Shown piece after piece: positions 23,961 through 34,339 of a stretch of 64,000 nt of DNA. Within the stretch, counting starts at the first letter, position 1, and every line of letters starts with the position of its first letter. Both the position numbers and the translations under genes were made by a program. This DNA is from Pollenia angustigena (lineage: Eukaryota > Arthropoda > Insecta > Diptera > Polleniidae), in assembly GCA_930367215.1 (NCBI GenBank), contig OV884060.1:101394151-101458150 (forward strand), given 5' to 3'. Under the pieces are notes generated by a model. The model was not told the DNA's origin. It searched no databases and saw nothing but the letters and a program-made list of their open reading frames with translations.

Positions 23961-24128
23961 CCTGTATGAAACCAATAAATCAATATTATCGAATTGGCTT
24001 CTGATTTCCTCTGCAACTCGGTGTAACCCATGTGCCAATCAAGAAGCATGTAACAGTTTTCGATAAATTGTTTTAGGACAATTGGCAGCCTTAACCATGA
24101 AAGGTGCTGCATCGGTTAAAAATTCAAG
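23961..24128 (-). pseudogene. hAT transposase fragment
   Basis: On the minus strand one frame reads LEFLTDAAPFMVKAANCPK, then TIYRKLLHAS, a stop, LAHGLHRVAEEIRSQFDNID and LLVSYR. The order TDAAxxMxKAA ... LAHxLHRVAEEIR is characteristic of one insect hAT transposase subfamily, covering the second catalytic aspartate and the following CLAHALxxVA region. The stop replaces the residue before LAH (C or T in the family). Only about 56 of several hundred residues remain. It matches the hAT ends around it. Confidence 0.7.
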
Positions 24129-24482
24129 TGTCTTTTGTCGAAATCTTGTATTTTAAGCAGAGCTCAAAAAAATAAATTAATTGATTTAAAAAAAAAATTT
24201 TTTGAAGGGGTTTTTTATACAATTTGTAAATTTTTCGAAATACTTTTTTTTTATAATATGGAAATTTAAAAAAATATGTTACTCAAAAATGTTAAAATAT
24301 GCATTTAAAACCAAAATATGCAAAAATATGCATTTTCACCAAAATATGCAACAATATGCAAAAACAAATCGATGCCATTTTAACGCAAATTTAATGATTG
24401 GGAAAGATAATTGGTCGTCATCGGTTTTAGACTATCGACAAAAAACATGCATTTGCATGGAAATCGCATCCCTAATCATTAG

Positions 24483-25160
24483 GGTTTTCCCCATACAAAA
24501 ATTTGCTCTTTCCGATCTCCATATTGTTATGTGTAAAAACCAAGGTTGGCAACTAATACCGATAAAAGATGTAAGTACAATTATGTACATTTTCACTGTA
24601 AGAAAACAGAAAACGTTCTTCTGAATTACTTAGTAATAGAACGTTGTCATTTCATTTAGTATTTAAATAGCAATTCTGAATGAAATATATGGATGATTTC
24701 GTAAAACTGTAAATTTAAATTGTAATTATACAAATTTTTTGTAAAATCTTCAAAGGTTTAAGCGTTTAAAAGTTATAGTGAGATAATCGAGAATAAAAAG
24801 AAAATTTTAATATCAAATCCTTCTCATAGTATTACAATAAAAAATAAAATAGATGTTCTGTGCACAATGGGTCTTTTGCAAGCTTTGATAAAAGGCATAG
24901 AAACCAAAATATTACATTAAATTTACTTAAGGCCGTTTGACACAATCACACAAGTCTTAAGTATTTAAACGAAAATGCATCTCTGATCTCTGTTTGAAAA
25001 TTCAACAAAAAAACAAAAACAGCTTATAATAACAGGGTTGTATTTTCAATTTCTTTATTGTATAATCGTGTTTTTTAAAGGCACCCCCTCAAAAGTTTCC
25101 TGACTTCTGTCCAATGTTTTTGGTTAAACTGCAGCACTCATGAGAGTGCTTATTACAATG
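24483..25160. other. No gene recognised
   Basis: AT-rich sequence with no supported feature. Confidence 0.3.
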
Positions 25161-25677
25161 CCATACCTATACCGTTTAAAGACCATTTAAATTAAATACC
25201 GGTATTGATACCGATACCGAAATTAATTTTTTTGCATGAAATACCGGGATACAAATACCGTTTCCCTTAATACCAAAACAATCGTTTTAACTCTTGTTCT
25301 AATGAAAAATATGTTTGTTAACTTGAAGTTCTACGGTTGCAACACTGTTATTGTTTTGTTACTTACTGATAGTAAGTTACTACGATAAAATCAAAGAAAG
25401 TAACAAATATTCTACATCAACATTTATAGGAAATTTTTAGGTGTGTTGTTTGACAGTTTGAAATACTAAAGTTCAAGCATAAAAACATTCGGTCAGCTTT
25501 CTGTGTTTTATGTGTTACACAGGCGATGCTGAATTGAAAATCAAACAAATTTAGTTATAATGGTTAATATTACATCCCGCATATGTACACGAGTGAATTT
25601 TCCTGCATGACAAGCATTTGACAAGTGGATTTTGTGCTTTACTGATTTAAGTTTGTATTGTTATTGTGATGATAATA

Positions 25678-26753
25678 CCCAGCGGTAAATACTGAAAGGA
25701 CCGCAAGTGGCAGGCCTTTTTGAAGGCCTCTATACTCCTTTCTAAAAGATTCACTTCGCATGATATCCTGCCTTCAGAAGTATGCCTTCTAGAAGGTATA
25801 AACTTCTTTTTAAAAGACCTTCTGAAATATTCAGTACACATTCGCTACTCCCTTCTTTGAAAAGGGAGAAAGGAAGGTGTTCAGTAGTGCGATTCACTAA
25901 CTTTTATAAAGACAATCGAATCGTTAAAATAAGTATAACGAAAATTTATCGAATATGCTATTCTGTATAATTTTTAACGATATTCGCTGTCGTTTAAAGT
26001 CAGCTGTTAATTTAAGCAATTTTTTTGTCGTTATCTTAGCGACAATAATTTAGTTTGTGTTTATTTTATCGATAAAATGTTTTTTATGTTTAAAATAGCT
26101 TACATACATACAACGATATATTCATATGTATATGTATGAACAAAAACAAAATAATAAATTCAAAATTTCCAAAAAGAAAGCAAATTAAGAACAAAAATAA
26201 AATTCTAAATGTAAAATTCACAAAAAAAATATAAAACCACAAATTAACCCTTCGTCTTACTTATGAGTCTGGCCAGACCTTTTTCAATGCATTTTGAATG
26301 AAAAAAAAAGTGTAACAAGGGGGGTTAAGAACAATTTCATATGTTTTTATTTTATTCTCTTTTGTGCTTTTCGTTTTTTTTTTTAACATTTTGTAGACAG
26401 AGATGTTACAAAAAAACAGCTGTGTACTATCGTTAAAAAAAATTACAGAATCACACTATCGTTACTGCAAGCGAATATAAATGTCGACAAATATTACGAT
26501 TGTCGGATCGTTAAAAGTTAGTGAATCGCACCACAGTTATATTTACTTTTTATTTTTAGTGACCTTCCTTAGTCCCTTCTTTGGGAAGGGATCGAAGTTG
26601 TTTTTAAAGGAAGTGTGGAAGGCCTTGCGCCCAATGACAACCTGTGTAAAAAATAAATAAGTATGGAATGCGGCGAGAAGGGCTTCTGACTGCTTGTGAC
26701 TGGTTAATAAGGCCTTCTTTTAGGCCTCTTTACTCATTCTAGTTACCGCTGGG
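25678..26753. mobile_element. TA-flanked CCCAGCGGTAA element, host of a nested MITE
   Basis: The ends CCCAGCGGTAA and inverted CCCAGCGGTAA are flanked by TA (25676-25677 and 26754-26755). Inside both ends are AGGCCTTCTTTT-type and TTCAGAAG repeats and a further symmetric pair (CCCTTCTTTGAAAAGGGA against CCCTTCTTTGGGAAGGGA). The MITE 25885-26533 sits in its middle. Confidence 0.7.
25885..26533. mobile_element. MITE, GTGCGATTCACTAAC family, copy 1
   Basis: The left end AGTGCGATTCACTAACTTTT matches the inverted right end GGTGCGATTCACTAACTTTT, continuing into AACGATN(C)G. A second copy at 40822-42063 has the same ends and interior (TTAACGATATTCGCTGTCG, AACATTTTGTAGACAGAG), apart from an insertion. 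This copy preserves the unfilled target site of that insertion, CGAATATGCT at about 25950. No protein is encoded. Confidence 0.8.
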
Positions 26754-26982
26754 TAGTTTTAGTTGAAAAATATTATACATAAACACATGTACATATGAAT
26801 AATAAAATACATACACATATACATGTATATAAATATATATTTCCTTTTCTAACATTTTTTTGTTTCATTTATTTAATTGTAATACCGATTTAATAATTGT
26901 TATACCGATATACCGATGTTGATTTAATTAAAATACCGGTACTGGTACCGAACTAAAAAAAGTTTATTACCGATACCGAAGT

Positions 26983-27060
26983 CGTGGTTTATTGCTCATA
27001 TCTCCGCCTTTTATGGACCGATCTAGATGAAATAGCAAAATTTAACGGAGTAGATGTGAA
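26983..27060 (-). mobile_element. mini-me-like fragment
   Basis: GTCGTGGTTTATTGCTCATA and CCGATCTAGATGAAATAGCA are the inverse of the phrases following the GTCY tract in the copies at 61.2 and 61.6 kb (GAGCAAAAAACCACGAC). Confidence 0.5.
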
Positions 27061-27400
27061 AGAAATATAAAACAACCAAAGCCCTAACAAACGAAATGAT
27101 AAACTTTGCAGTAAAAAAAATTTGGGCACTTGAAGCACTTAAGAGAAAAAGCGGATAATCGACCGCTGCCATAATAGAGCTCTTATAGAGCAGTAAATGA
27201 TAAAGAAAAATATACAAAAAAGCTGCTATTTTAGTGCTGAAAACGAAGCAGGTTAAATAAAAATATATTATGATTTGCGAAAATGATTGAAAAAGGCATT
27301 GTATAAGCCAAACATTAATGAATATGTTAATATAGTAAGCCATTAAATAAGACTTTAGGAGTTCTATGTTTGCACGTTAAAAGAAGCGCTTATTGTCACA

Positions 27401-27500
27401 CCCCATAAAAAATCAGGCACCCCAACAGCAGGTTTGAAGCGATTTGAGGTATGAATTCATACATAAAACCTGCTCCTTTTGGAGTACATTTTTTACTGGG
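27401..27500. mobile_element. Short CCCAGTAAAAAAT-type TIR element
   Basis: CCCCATAAAAAATCAGG at the left and inverted CCCAGTAAAAAATGTACTCC at the right bound about 100 bp with an internal palindrome (GGTATGAATTCATACAT). The ends resemble the TA/CCCARTAA family at 33188 and 53467, but the flanks lack a clear duplication. Confidence 0.4.
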
Positions 27501-27746
27501 TTATATGTATATTAGGGGTATAACCAATTTTTTGGCATAACCACGAAAATCATAATCTTTTGTAATTTTTCTCAAAAAAGTTCACGCAATATTGAATATT
27601 CATAATTTTATACGGTGTTTTTTATTCTTTTTTAATTTTTTTTTTTTTGTTAAAAAAGGTTAAGATACGTTTTAGTTTGCGGAAAAATCTCTTACCATCT
27701 CTAAATATTAATGAAATTTCATACTTGAGCTACTTTTTGTTTTAAA

Positions 27747-28791
27747 CACGCAAAGAAAAAACATGTTTGATACAATCACAAACGCAAACTATCATTAATG
27801 TTTGTGGTTATGATTGTGTCAAACACGTCTTAAGTAACAATATATGTTCAAAAATAAAGTCTGTAGTTAATTATTGTCACAAACATATTATTATGTTCAA
27901 AAGAAATACAAAAACGATGATTCAAACCATGTTTCTATTTTTCCCAACACCATGCAACATGTCTATTTCAACATGTTATATGGTTCTCAGAATAAAACAA
28001 AAAACATATTTAGTTTCAAAAATTTATGTTTTATTAAAATATATTAAATATATGCTAATATTAATAAATAAAATGTAGCACATGTATATTAAAAAATAAA
28101 CTTATATACAAACATTTAAGAAAAGTAAAATAAAATAAAGGATAAAACAAACATACCTTCATCTGTATCAGTATAAAGTAGAACAGAAATTAAAAAAATT
28201 CGGGGCTAATGATAAAAATTTGTGTCAAAATTTCGATGCCGGTTTCAATGATGTTGGTTTTTTTTGGCTGCAAGAAAGACAATGCAATTGATTATTTATA
28301 CATTTATATAATTGTGTATATATAAATATAACTTACCTGTCTAAACAAACGTATAATAACTAATTTATTTCCTAAGTTTTGCAAGGCAACGTTTAAATTA
28401 TTTTTTAATTCATGTTTCCCGAAAATGACGTATCAACACACACTGTTTGCAATAAATTACAATAAATGTTTGCTTCTTTAGAGAATGTATTTTTAAACAA
28501 ACAAAAATTATGGTATTAAACATACCTTTTATGGGCAACTAATATTATTATTATAATTTTATAGTTGAAAACATTTCACATAATTAAATATGTTTAGCTA
28601 GATCAGAGTAACTTTTAAGGTGTAAAACACCATATAATATTATTATAGTGAATTTAAAAATGTTAAGGACAAAAAATATTTTTTCAAGTTATACTAGGAC
28701 TATAAAAAAATTATTACGGTAAACATATTAGGCAAATATGAACAAAAATGGTTGTAGTGACCACTCATTAATCATGTTTTTTCTCTGCGTG
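27747..28791. mobile_element. CACGCAGAGAAAAA-family MITE, long copy
   Basis: The ends CACGCAAAGAAAAAACATGT and inverted CACGCAGAGAAAAAACATGA bound 1,045 bp. The interior has the usual AAACAT/ATGTTT units (ACAATCACAAACGC with its inverse, CAACATG with CATGTT). The 103-codon frame 27767-28078 lies entirely in this repeat. Confidence 0.7.
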
Positions 28792-28979
28792 AATAAACAT
28801 ATTATTAATTTTTCTTAACCAAAAAGAAAATTAAAAATTTTAAAAACTTCATCGCGGTTGGTGCGTGAACTTTTTTGACCTTAGCGAAAAAATAAATATA
28901 TGTTCCCTTATAGTTGTTTATGCTCTATCGTACTGTGCTATGCCAATTTTGATATTTTAAAAAATTGTTAAAAAGTTAT

Positions 28980-29170
28980 ATCCCTAATGTATATACTCTT
29001 TTAACTTCGATGAAGGGTATAATAACCTGGAGGAAAATACGTTGCCAAATCTACAAAAAGTAATGGATTGTATTTTGACATTTTCAAATGCTTGAGTTGC
29101 AGTATCTATTTCTACGTCGATCTTACAACGTCCGTCCGTCCGGCTGGATAGTTCATTGTCCACGTAAACC
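28980..29170 (+). mobile_element. mini-me-like head
   Basis: GTATATACTCTTTTAACTTC, GAAGGGTATAATAACCTGG and the GTCCGTCCGTCCGG tract (about 29131) followed by GTTCATTGTCCACGTAAACC match the mini-me pattern of terminal GGGTATA plus an internal GTCY microsatellite. The tail is not found. Confidence 0.5.
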
Positions 29171-29317
29171 TTGTGCGAAAAGAACAGGACGCAATTTTTA
29201 ATATAAATTTATGAAACATTTTTAAAATCGATCAATTATTTCACAAGACCTCCATACAAACTTTCTATCAAAGTTATTTTCAGGAATACAAAATTCATTA
29301 TTAATAAGATTTCTCTA

Positions 29318-29515
29318 TGACGTGCTAAATTCCCAATTTTTATTTTTGATAAATACACTAAAATTTATTGTTGAGGGAAATCTAGTTTCTATGCGCATTT
29401 CACTGGTTGCTTAGGCCAGATCATCAGGAATCCTTTTTCCAAAAATTTTAGAAAAGCTAAAAATATTATACAAATTAAACTGTAAAGCGAATAAGAATTA
29501 CAAACACTCAAAATT
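29318..29515 (+). repeat. Dispersed repeat, copy 2 (partner at 9.8 kb)
   Basis: Matches 9768-9960 over nearly its full length, same orientation, including GGTTGCTTAGGCCAGATCAT and CCTTTTTCCAAA. Class unknown. Confidence 0.6.
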
Positions 29516-29723
29516 CTACTTGTAACAAAACACCAACAATAAACCGTTTATCTTTCCTTGCATTCCAATTTTCTCCAACCTAAATCATCATACTAATTTA
29601 TTTTGATCGGTCCATTCTTGAGCATGGTAGCCATGCAATTGTCAATCCCAAAAAAACTTTATATGTCATAACTTTCAAATAAAATAATGCTTGGTGACAA
29701 TACCTTCTATAATATCTACTATA

Positions 29724-29866
29724 AGTGTCCCGGTAGGCTAGCTGGTAATGAGCTAGTCTTACAGCGCCGGTGTTGCGGGTTCGATTCCCGCCACAGACTC
29801 TGGATTCTTTCCTGCAGACAACCGTAGAGCTTTGCGGGACTAGCTTAGGGAATTAAAAAAAAAAAA
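29724..29866 (+). mobile_element. tRNA-derived SINE
   Basis: The head is tRNA-like: TAGGCTAGCTGGTAATGAGC resembles an A box and D arm (TRGCNNAGYNGGNAGAGC), and GGTTCGATTCC (29778-29788) is an exact B box within a T-arm hairpin, GCGGGTTCGATTCCCGC. The acceptor ends do not pair properly and no clean anticodon arm can be drawn, so it is not a working tRNA. A short unrelated body (CTGCAGACAACCGTAGAGC) and a run of 12 A at 29855-29866 complete the layout head, body, poly-A. Transcription would be by RNA polymerase III and movement by a partner LINE. No target duplication was found. Confidence 0.7.
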
Positions 29867-29869
29867 TGG

Positions 29870-32800
29870 CATGCAAAAAATTTGTGCTGGTACACCAGAG
29901 ACTGAAAACGTTCATAATTGAAAAAAACCTAAAAAATATATGAAATTTAAAGGCCTATAACTCAGTGAATTTCTATCCACTCAGCACTGCATAAATATCA
30001 AAGAGTAAAATCGTATTTATAAAAAAGTTTAAATATTGTACAATTCAGATGAAAAATTCTTAAGATTTTTCGAAATAACTAACAGCTGCTGTTAACATGA
30101 TTTTCGCGAATATCTCGAAAACGCTTCTTTAGAGATAAAAAAAAAAATAGTGCCATATTCGTGTTCAACCGCCTCGATGTACCTTAAAAACATCTTACTT
30201 TTGAAGTTATAACTAGGAATTCCAATAAAGTTACCGTCGGTATTTTTGGTAATATCTGTTTTTTCGGTATTATTTATGGAATAAAAATATCTTAATACAA
30301 AGCACCAAGAATTAAACAATTTTCTAATTATAAATGGTAGTTAAATTTTAAAAACCGTAATACGTACGTAATTTTAAAGCCGTATTTCGGTACTCGATTT
30401 TTGTCGGTATTACCGGTATTTCGGCATCGGCAACACCGGTATTGGAATCCCTAGTTATAACAAAAAGTTTAAAATGTGTGAACGAGTGTAATAAAGTATC
30501 AAACTGATGACTTAAAAAGCAATACTCTGCAAAAAGTTAAAATAGTACATAACGGATATAAGAAAATTAAACATATTTCTTAGAAGCGTGTTTTTTTTAA
30601 TGCAATGAGTACCAAAATTAGTGGTAAATGAGGTAAAACTAAATTCGTCATTTCGTGAGAAACTTAATGTATATATATTAAGACATTGAGGAATTCTTAG
30701 TTTAGTCATGTCAGATTGTTGAGATAACTCTCTTTTTCGAAAGACTCAAAAAAAAAAGGAAAAATATAGGCTCGGAAATTTGTTGTGTTTTGTAATTTAA
30801 TTTAAAACTTTTGTAATAGTTTCTAATTAAAACTGGATGACATTTTGTTTTTACTGTACCTTGTTAATTTTCGTAATTTTGCCGATTTAAGGTCGAAAAA
30901 TTGCCCATTTTTTTGTAAGCCCATATTTGTAAACTTTGTTTTATTTCTTATAAAATTTACTTTTTTCTTTATGCAAAAAAGCGCAAAATATAAACAAAAT
31001 TATATATTGCAAATATCGTTGTTCAAATATTTAAAGCTCATTTGCCGAAGAAAATAATATTTTTATTGCAAAAGTTCATAAAAATAAAAGAAATTTTTAG
31101 GTGTCAAATTCATTTGGTCAAAAAACTGTCACGTAGTGTAATCAAAATAATGATAAAGAAATAAATGAATTCCGAGTTTGTAAAATTTTCTCATTTGCAA
31201 CAGTTTTTTGTAATTTAAAAAAAAAGACTATTTATTACACAGTGCAAAATTCAATTCATCACATTTGCACTTTCCTTTGATTTCGGTTTCTGATAGTACC
31301 TATCGAAACAAGGAAGAACCTATTTGAGATTTTCTTTTCTGGTTTATTATTGATTGAATCTTGATTTTGTGCGTTTTTGCAAAGCAAACGTAATATTTCG
31401 CACGGCTTTATCTCGTAAACAGATTGAAATTCAAGTGAAAATCATTGTAAAAGTTATTAGATGGGATTTATTAATGATGCTATGAAATGTAGTTCCGAAC
31501 TAAGCCAGAAAACTCCAAACGGGTTTCAATAGTACTTTCATCTTATGATGTTATTAATTTTAGGAAAAAAAAAATTATTAAAATTATAGAACACAGTTGG
31601 ATTACAAAGTCCAACTGCTTCCTTTTCTTTGTTGTTTTTAATAACATTTTTTGTTTTGCATTATGTTTGGCGCAATAATAAATTAAAAATTCGCTTAAAT
31701 ATACACAGATAAACAAAAAGCATTTTTCGTTATTTTTTTTAAATAATTTTGATGCCACCATTTCCATTTCCATTCAGTTTTAAGTTTTTTATTTTTTTTT
31801 TGTCGTTTTCTTTATTCAAACAACGAAGTATGTTGTTCTATTGTTTTTAAATCTTTTCTTATATATTAATTTTTTTCATTCGATAATTAATTAAAATGCC
31901 AAGATTACTGTGCAAAACTATACAATTCTAAATAAAGACTTTTTAGTTGTATTGTTTTTCTTTTTTAAGTTAATCTTTTTTTTTTTATAATAATCATTAT
32001 AAACAGCATCATGTTGCCTTCGTTATTTTTATACTAATAATTTTTTTCAACAACGGCATTAAGAATGGAAAAGAAGGTGAATTCGTACCGAAAGGTTAGT
32101 AATAGAACAATGTTTCACTACTACATGGCAGTTTTGTGCAATAGCAAATACATTATTGTCATCATAATCAGCGTTGCCATTTTTGTAACTTTTAATTAAA
32201 ATTGGGTTTCAACACAAAACTAACCAATTTTTTTGTTTTAGTGGCAGCATAACCTAAGCAAATCAGGTTATGCTGCTTAGGTGGACTTCAATAAATGTGT
32301 ATGGTATTGGTGCATCCAATACCAGTACTTTTTCTCATTTACTTTGTCACGATTTTTTTCTAAAAGCTTATGACTGTATTCATAACATTATTATTACTTA
32401 ATTAAGGTTTAAAAAACAAATTTTCTATAAATATTTACCTTAATAAACGTTTGCTAAATTAAATAATAGTTTATGAAGAAGGAAGTTAACTTTTGGTACT
32501 TTTGTTTATCGATAAGGTGAACGTGTGTTTCTCTCCAATTCCATTCCGATCAATTGATTAATTCATGTTTTCAATTGGTTTAAAGCATTTACCTGTAAAA
32601 GATCTACCACATAATTCAGTTCAATTTTGCACGTTGGTACCAAAATCTAGGTGTTTTCTAAAACGTATTGCACTTTCGAAAGGAATAACTTTCTAATGAA
32701 AGCTATTTGATATTTTTTCCAGTATACTTTGACAAATCACAGTGTGTACACGTAGACCATCACTACGTTTATAAATCGAAGAAATTTATTTCACAATTCG

Positions 32801-32880
32801 CGCAGTGTTCGCTTAAGTTATACGGCACTTCGTGAGCAGCTTATATATTATTATGTGGATCGATTTATGACCACATTTAC
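29870..32880. other. No gene; a TACCGGTA-motif cluster and simple repeats
   Basis: Bases 30200-30450 contain repeated CGGTATT/AATACCG motifs, ending CAACACCGGTATTGGAATCC, which looks like a hAT-type terminus. The rest is AT-rich with long T runs. Minus-strand frames at 30092-30709 and 31543-31773 show no domain. Confidence 0.35.
32244..32276. other. Perfect 12-bp hairpin
   Basis: GCAGCATAACCT (32244-32255) and AGGTTATGCTGC (32265-32276) form a perfect stem with a nine-base loop. It is not part of a recognisable larger TIR element. Confidence 0.5.
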
Positions 32881-32884
32881 TGTT

Positions 32885-33135
32885 TTAGATAATACTCATT
32901 CAAATCGAGCCCATACCGAAGAAGCCATCGCCTTATAGACGTAAGTGTAAGAAAGACTCGAATTTATCGATCTCACGTAGTTCTTTGCAACTCAGCCTCT
33001 GCCTGTCCACTACTTCGAAAATTTTAAACAAAGAATTTGGCCTTCATCATGTATGGTCCAAGTGGTACAAGAATTAAAGCCATTAAACCATCAATTGCTT
33101 CGCATGTTCAGTGAATCGACTGAAGGGGAAGAAAC
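32885..33135 (+). pseudogene. mariner-family transposase N-terminal fragment
   Basis: Successive frames read RRSHRLIDVSVR, KKDSNLSISRSSLQL then LSTTSKILNKEFGLHHV, and after a frameshift MVQVVQELKPLNHQLLRMFS. The family pattern is DPxLSIxRRSQQLGLSxTTLxxILxKdLxLxPYKxQLxQELKPxDHxxRRxF, the helix-turn-helix and linker preceding the catalytic core. Several frameshifts make it non-functional, and it ends where mini-me-like sequence begins near 33140. It is a different, shorter remnant from the one at 2.4-3.6 kb, and retains another part of the N-terminal region. Confidence 0.65.
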
Positions 33136-33187
33136 ACATAAATTTCGTAATTTTTGGAGAACGAAAGGAAACAAAGTTTTCAAATTA

Positions 33188-33587
33188 CCCAATAAAAAAT
33201 TGTGCTTCAAACGAACCAGGTTTGTAAAGGAAATATCAGAGTTTCGCTTACCAACTCGCTAACGGAAGCCATGAATTTTATATGGTGAGTTCCCACTTTG
33301 ACACAAAAAGCGCTTTATTCAACACATATAAAAACTGGTGAACGTAGCATCAGATTTACACACTGAACGTGTTTTTTACAGTTTTTTTTTAGTATTCTCC
33401 CTTACAAACCTGATTCGTAGTATGGGAATGCCGTTGCACTTGAAATGTTATTTGTTTTATAAAACTTGTTAAGAGTTCGTTCACTTACTTTACTGCATCT
33501 CTGTATGTCTTATTGCGTAGCGCATAATTGTGCGCTTATTTTTTTAAATATACCATTAGTGCTTCGCAAAATGATAAATTTATTGGG
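33188..33587. mobile_element. TA-flanked CCCAATAAA MITE, copy 1
   Basis: The ends CCCAATAAAAAAT and inverted CCCAATAAATTTATC sit between TA at 33186-33187 and TA at 33588-33589. The related mini-me copy at about 61708 reads CAAATTAGG without the insert, while here it reads CAAATTA, element, TAGG, which proves a TA duplication. The interior shares ACAAACCTG, GTAAGGGAGAATACTAAA and CATTAGTGCTTCGC with the inverted copy at 53467-53888. Confidence 0.85.
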
Positions 33588-33765
33588 TAGGAACAAACAA
33601 ATCGGTTATCAAGACACAACATCCCACTAAACGTGGGCGGGGTAAGAGAAATAGGGGTGATAAAAAATAGATTTATTTATATATGTATAAAGAATGGTAT
33701 TTATATAACTTTCTGTTCTTCTCGCACCTTGGTGAAATGTATTTAAGATTCGGCAGAGCCAAATA

Positions 33766-34339
33766 CACGCAAAGAAAAAGAAATCTCTGTGTGTTTTGTT
33801 GTTGTGGATTTTACAAAAAAACTATGATATTTTGCATTTGCACTATTACATCACTAATACCGAATGAACTCCGCTAATATTTTAATTTTTTAATTTCTTT
33901 AAACTTATTTTTTTTTATGGAATTTTATCTTTTAATTGTTTAAACGCTCACAAATAAAAAAACGACACAACTGCTTCAAAATTATTTTACAAATGGCGCT
34001 AGCATAATATGATTAGAGTAAAAATAGTTTGATTGCATCTTTAACATAATATGATAAATGTATAGAAAGTTATCATGTTATGGCTATTAAATATCATGAT
34101 ATGGTTGTGAGAAATATAATAAGTTTAGAAAGTTATCATAATAAAGTTGTTAGAAAAATAATTATTTTTCGGTCAACAATACTCAAATTCATAATTGCGA
34201 TAAACATTGTTTACAGTAACTATAATATTGTTGATTTTAAATTAAAATAACAATTATTTGTGTACGACAACAATATATTGTTACATTAAACATAGTGTTG
34301 TTGCCGTAAACATGCCCAACCATATTTTTTCTCTGCGTG
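33766..34339. mobile_element. CACGCAGAGAAAAA-family MITE in a mini-me tail
   Basis: Starts CACGCAAAGAAAAAG, ends CATATTTTTTCTCTGCGTG, flanked by TA (33764-33765 and 34340-34341). The unfilled tail at 62386-62407 (CAGCCGAATATAGCACTCTT) shows that the insert split AATATA with a TA duplication. The interior ACAATATTGTTG, ATCATGTTATGG and related units match, inverted, bases 57496-57765. Confidence 0.85.

Larger units (their letters stand above)
23223..24474 (-). mobile_element. hAT element with transposase fragment
   Basis: The ends TAGGAATGAGATTTTCATGC and inverted TAGGGATGCGATTTCCATGC sit beside ATCATACG (23215-23222) and ATCATTAG (24475-24482), an 8-bp duplication matching at 6 positions. 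Repeated ATATGCA/TGCATATTTT motifs lie inside both ends (23250-23330 and 24300-24360). A transposase fragment lies on the minus strand, and a hairpin MITE is inserted in the left part. Confidence 0.65.
25160..26995. repeat. Flanks rich in TACCGGTA-type motifs
   Basis: Clusters of ATACCGGTAT, GATACCGATACCG and related motifs lie at 25164-25290 and, mirror-like, at 26880-26985. A further cluster is at 30200-30450, ending AACACCGGTATTGGAATCCC. Dense short inverted motifs near both ends suggest subterminal sites of a hAT-like element into which the TA/CCCAGCGG element was inserted. No target duplication was found, so the boundaries are tentative. Confidence 0.35.

Noticed and set aside
24202..24624. 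140-codon plus-strand frame
   Set aside because: Covers the ATATGCA array and the right end of a hAT element and continues into the flank; the transposase remnant is on the other strand.
27767..28078. 103-codon plus-strand frame
   Set aside because: Lies wholly within a MITE whose other copies do not keep the frame.
29724..29800. Functional tRNA gene
   Set aside because: The B box is exact, but acceptor ends do not pair, no clean anticodon arm forms, and a body plus poly-A tail follows, which fits a SINE.
33053..33262. 69-codon protein
   Set aside because: The frame runs from a mariner fragment into mini-me and then a MITE; the join is accidental.
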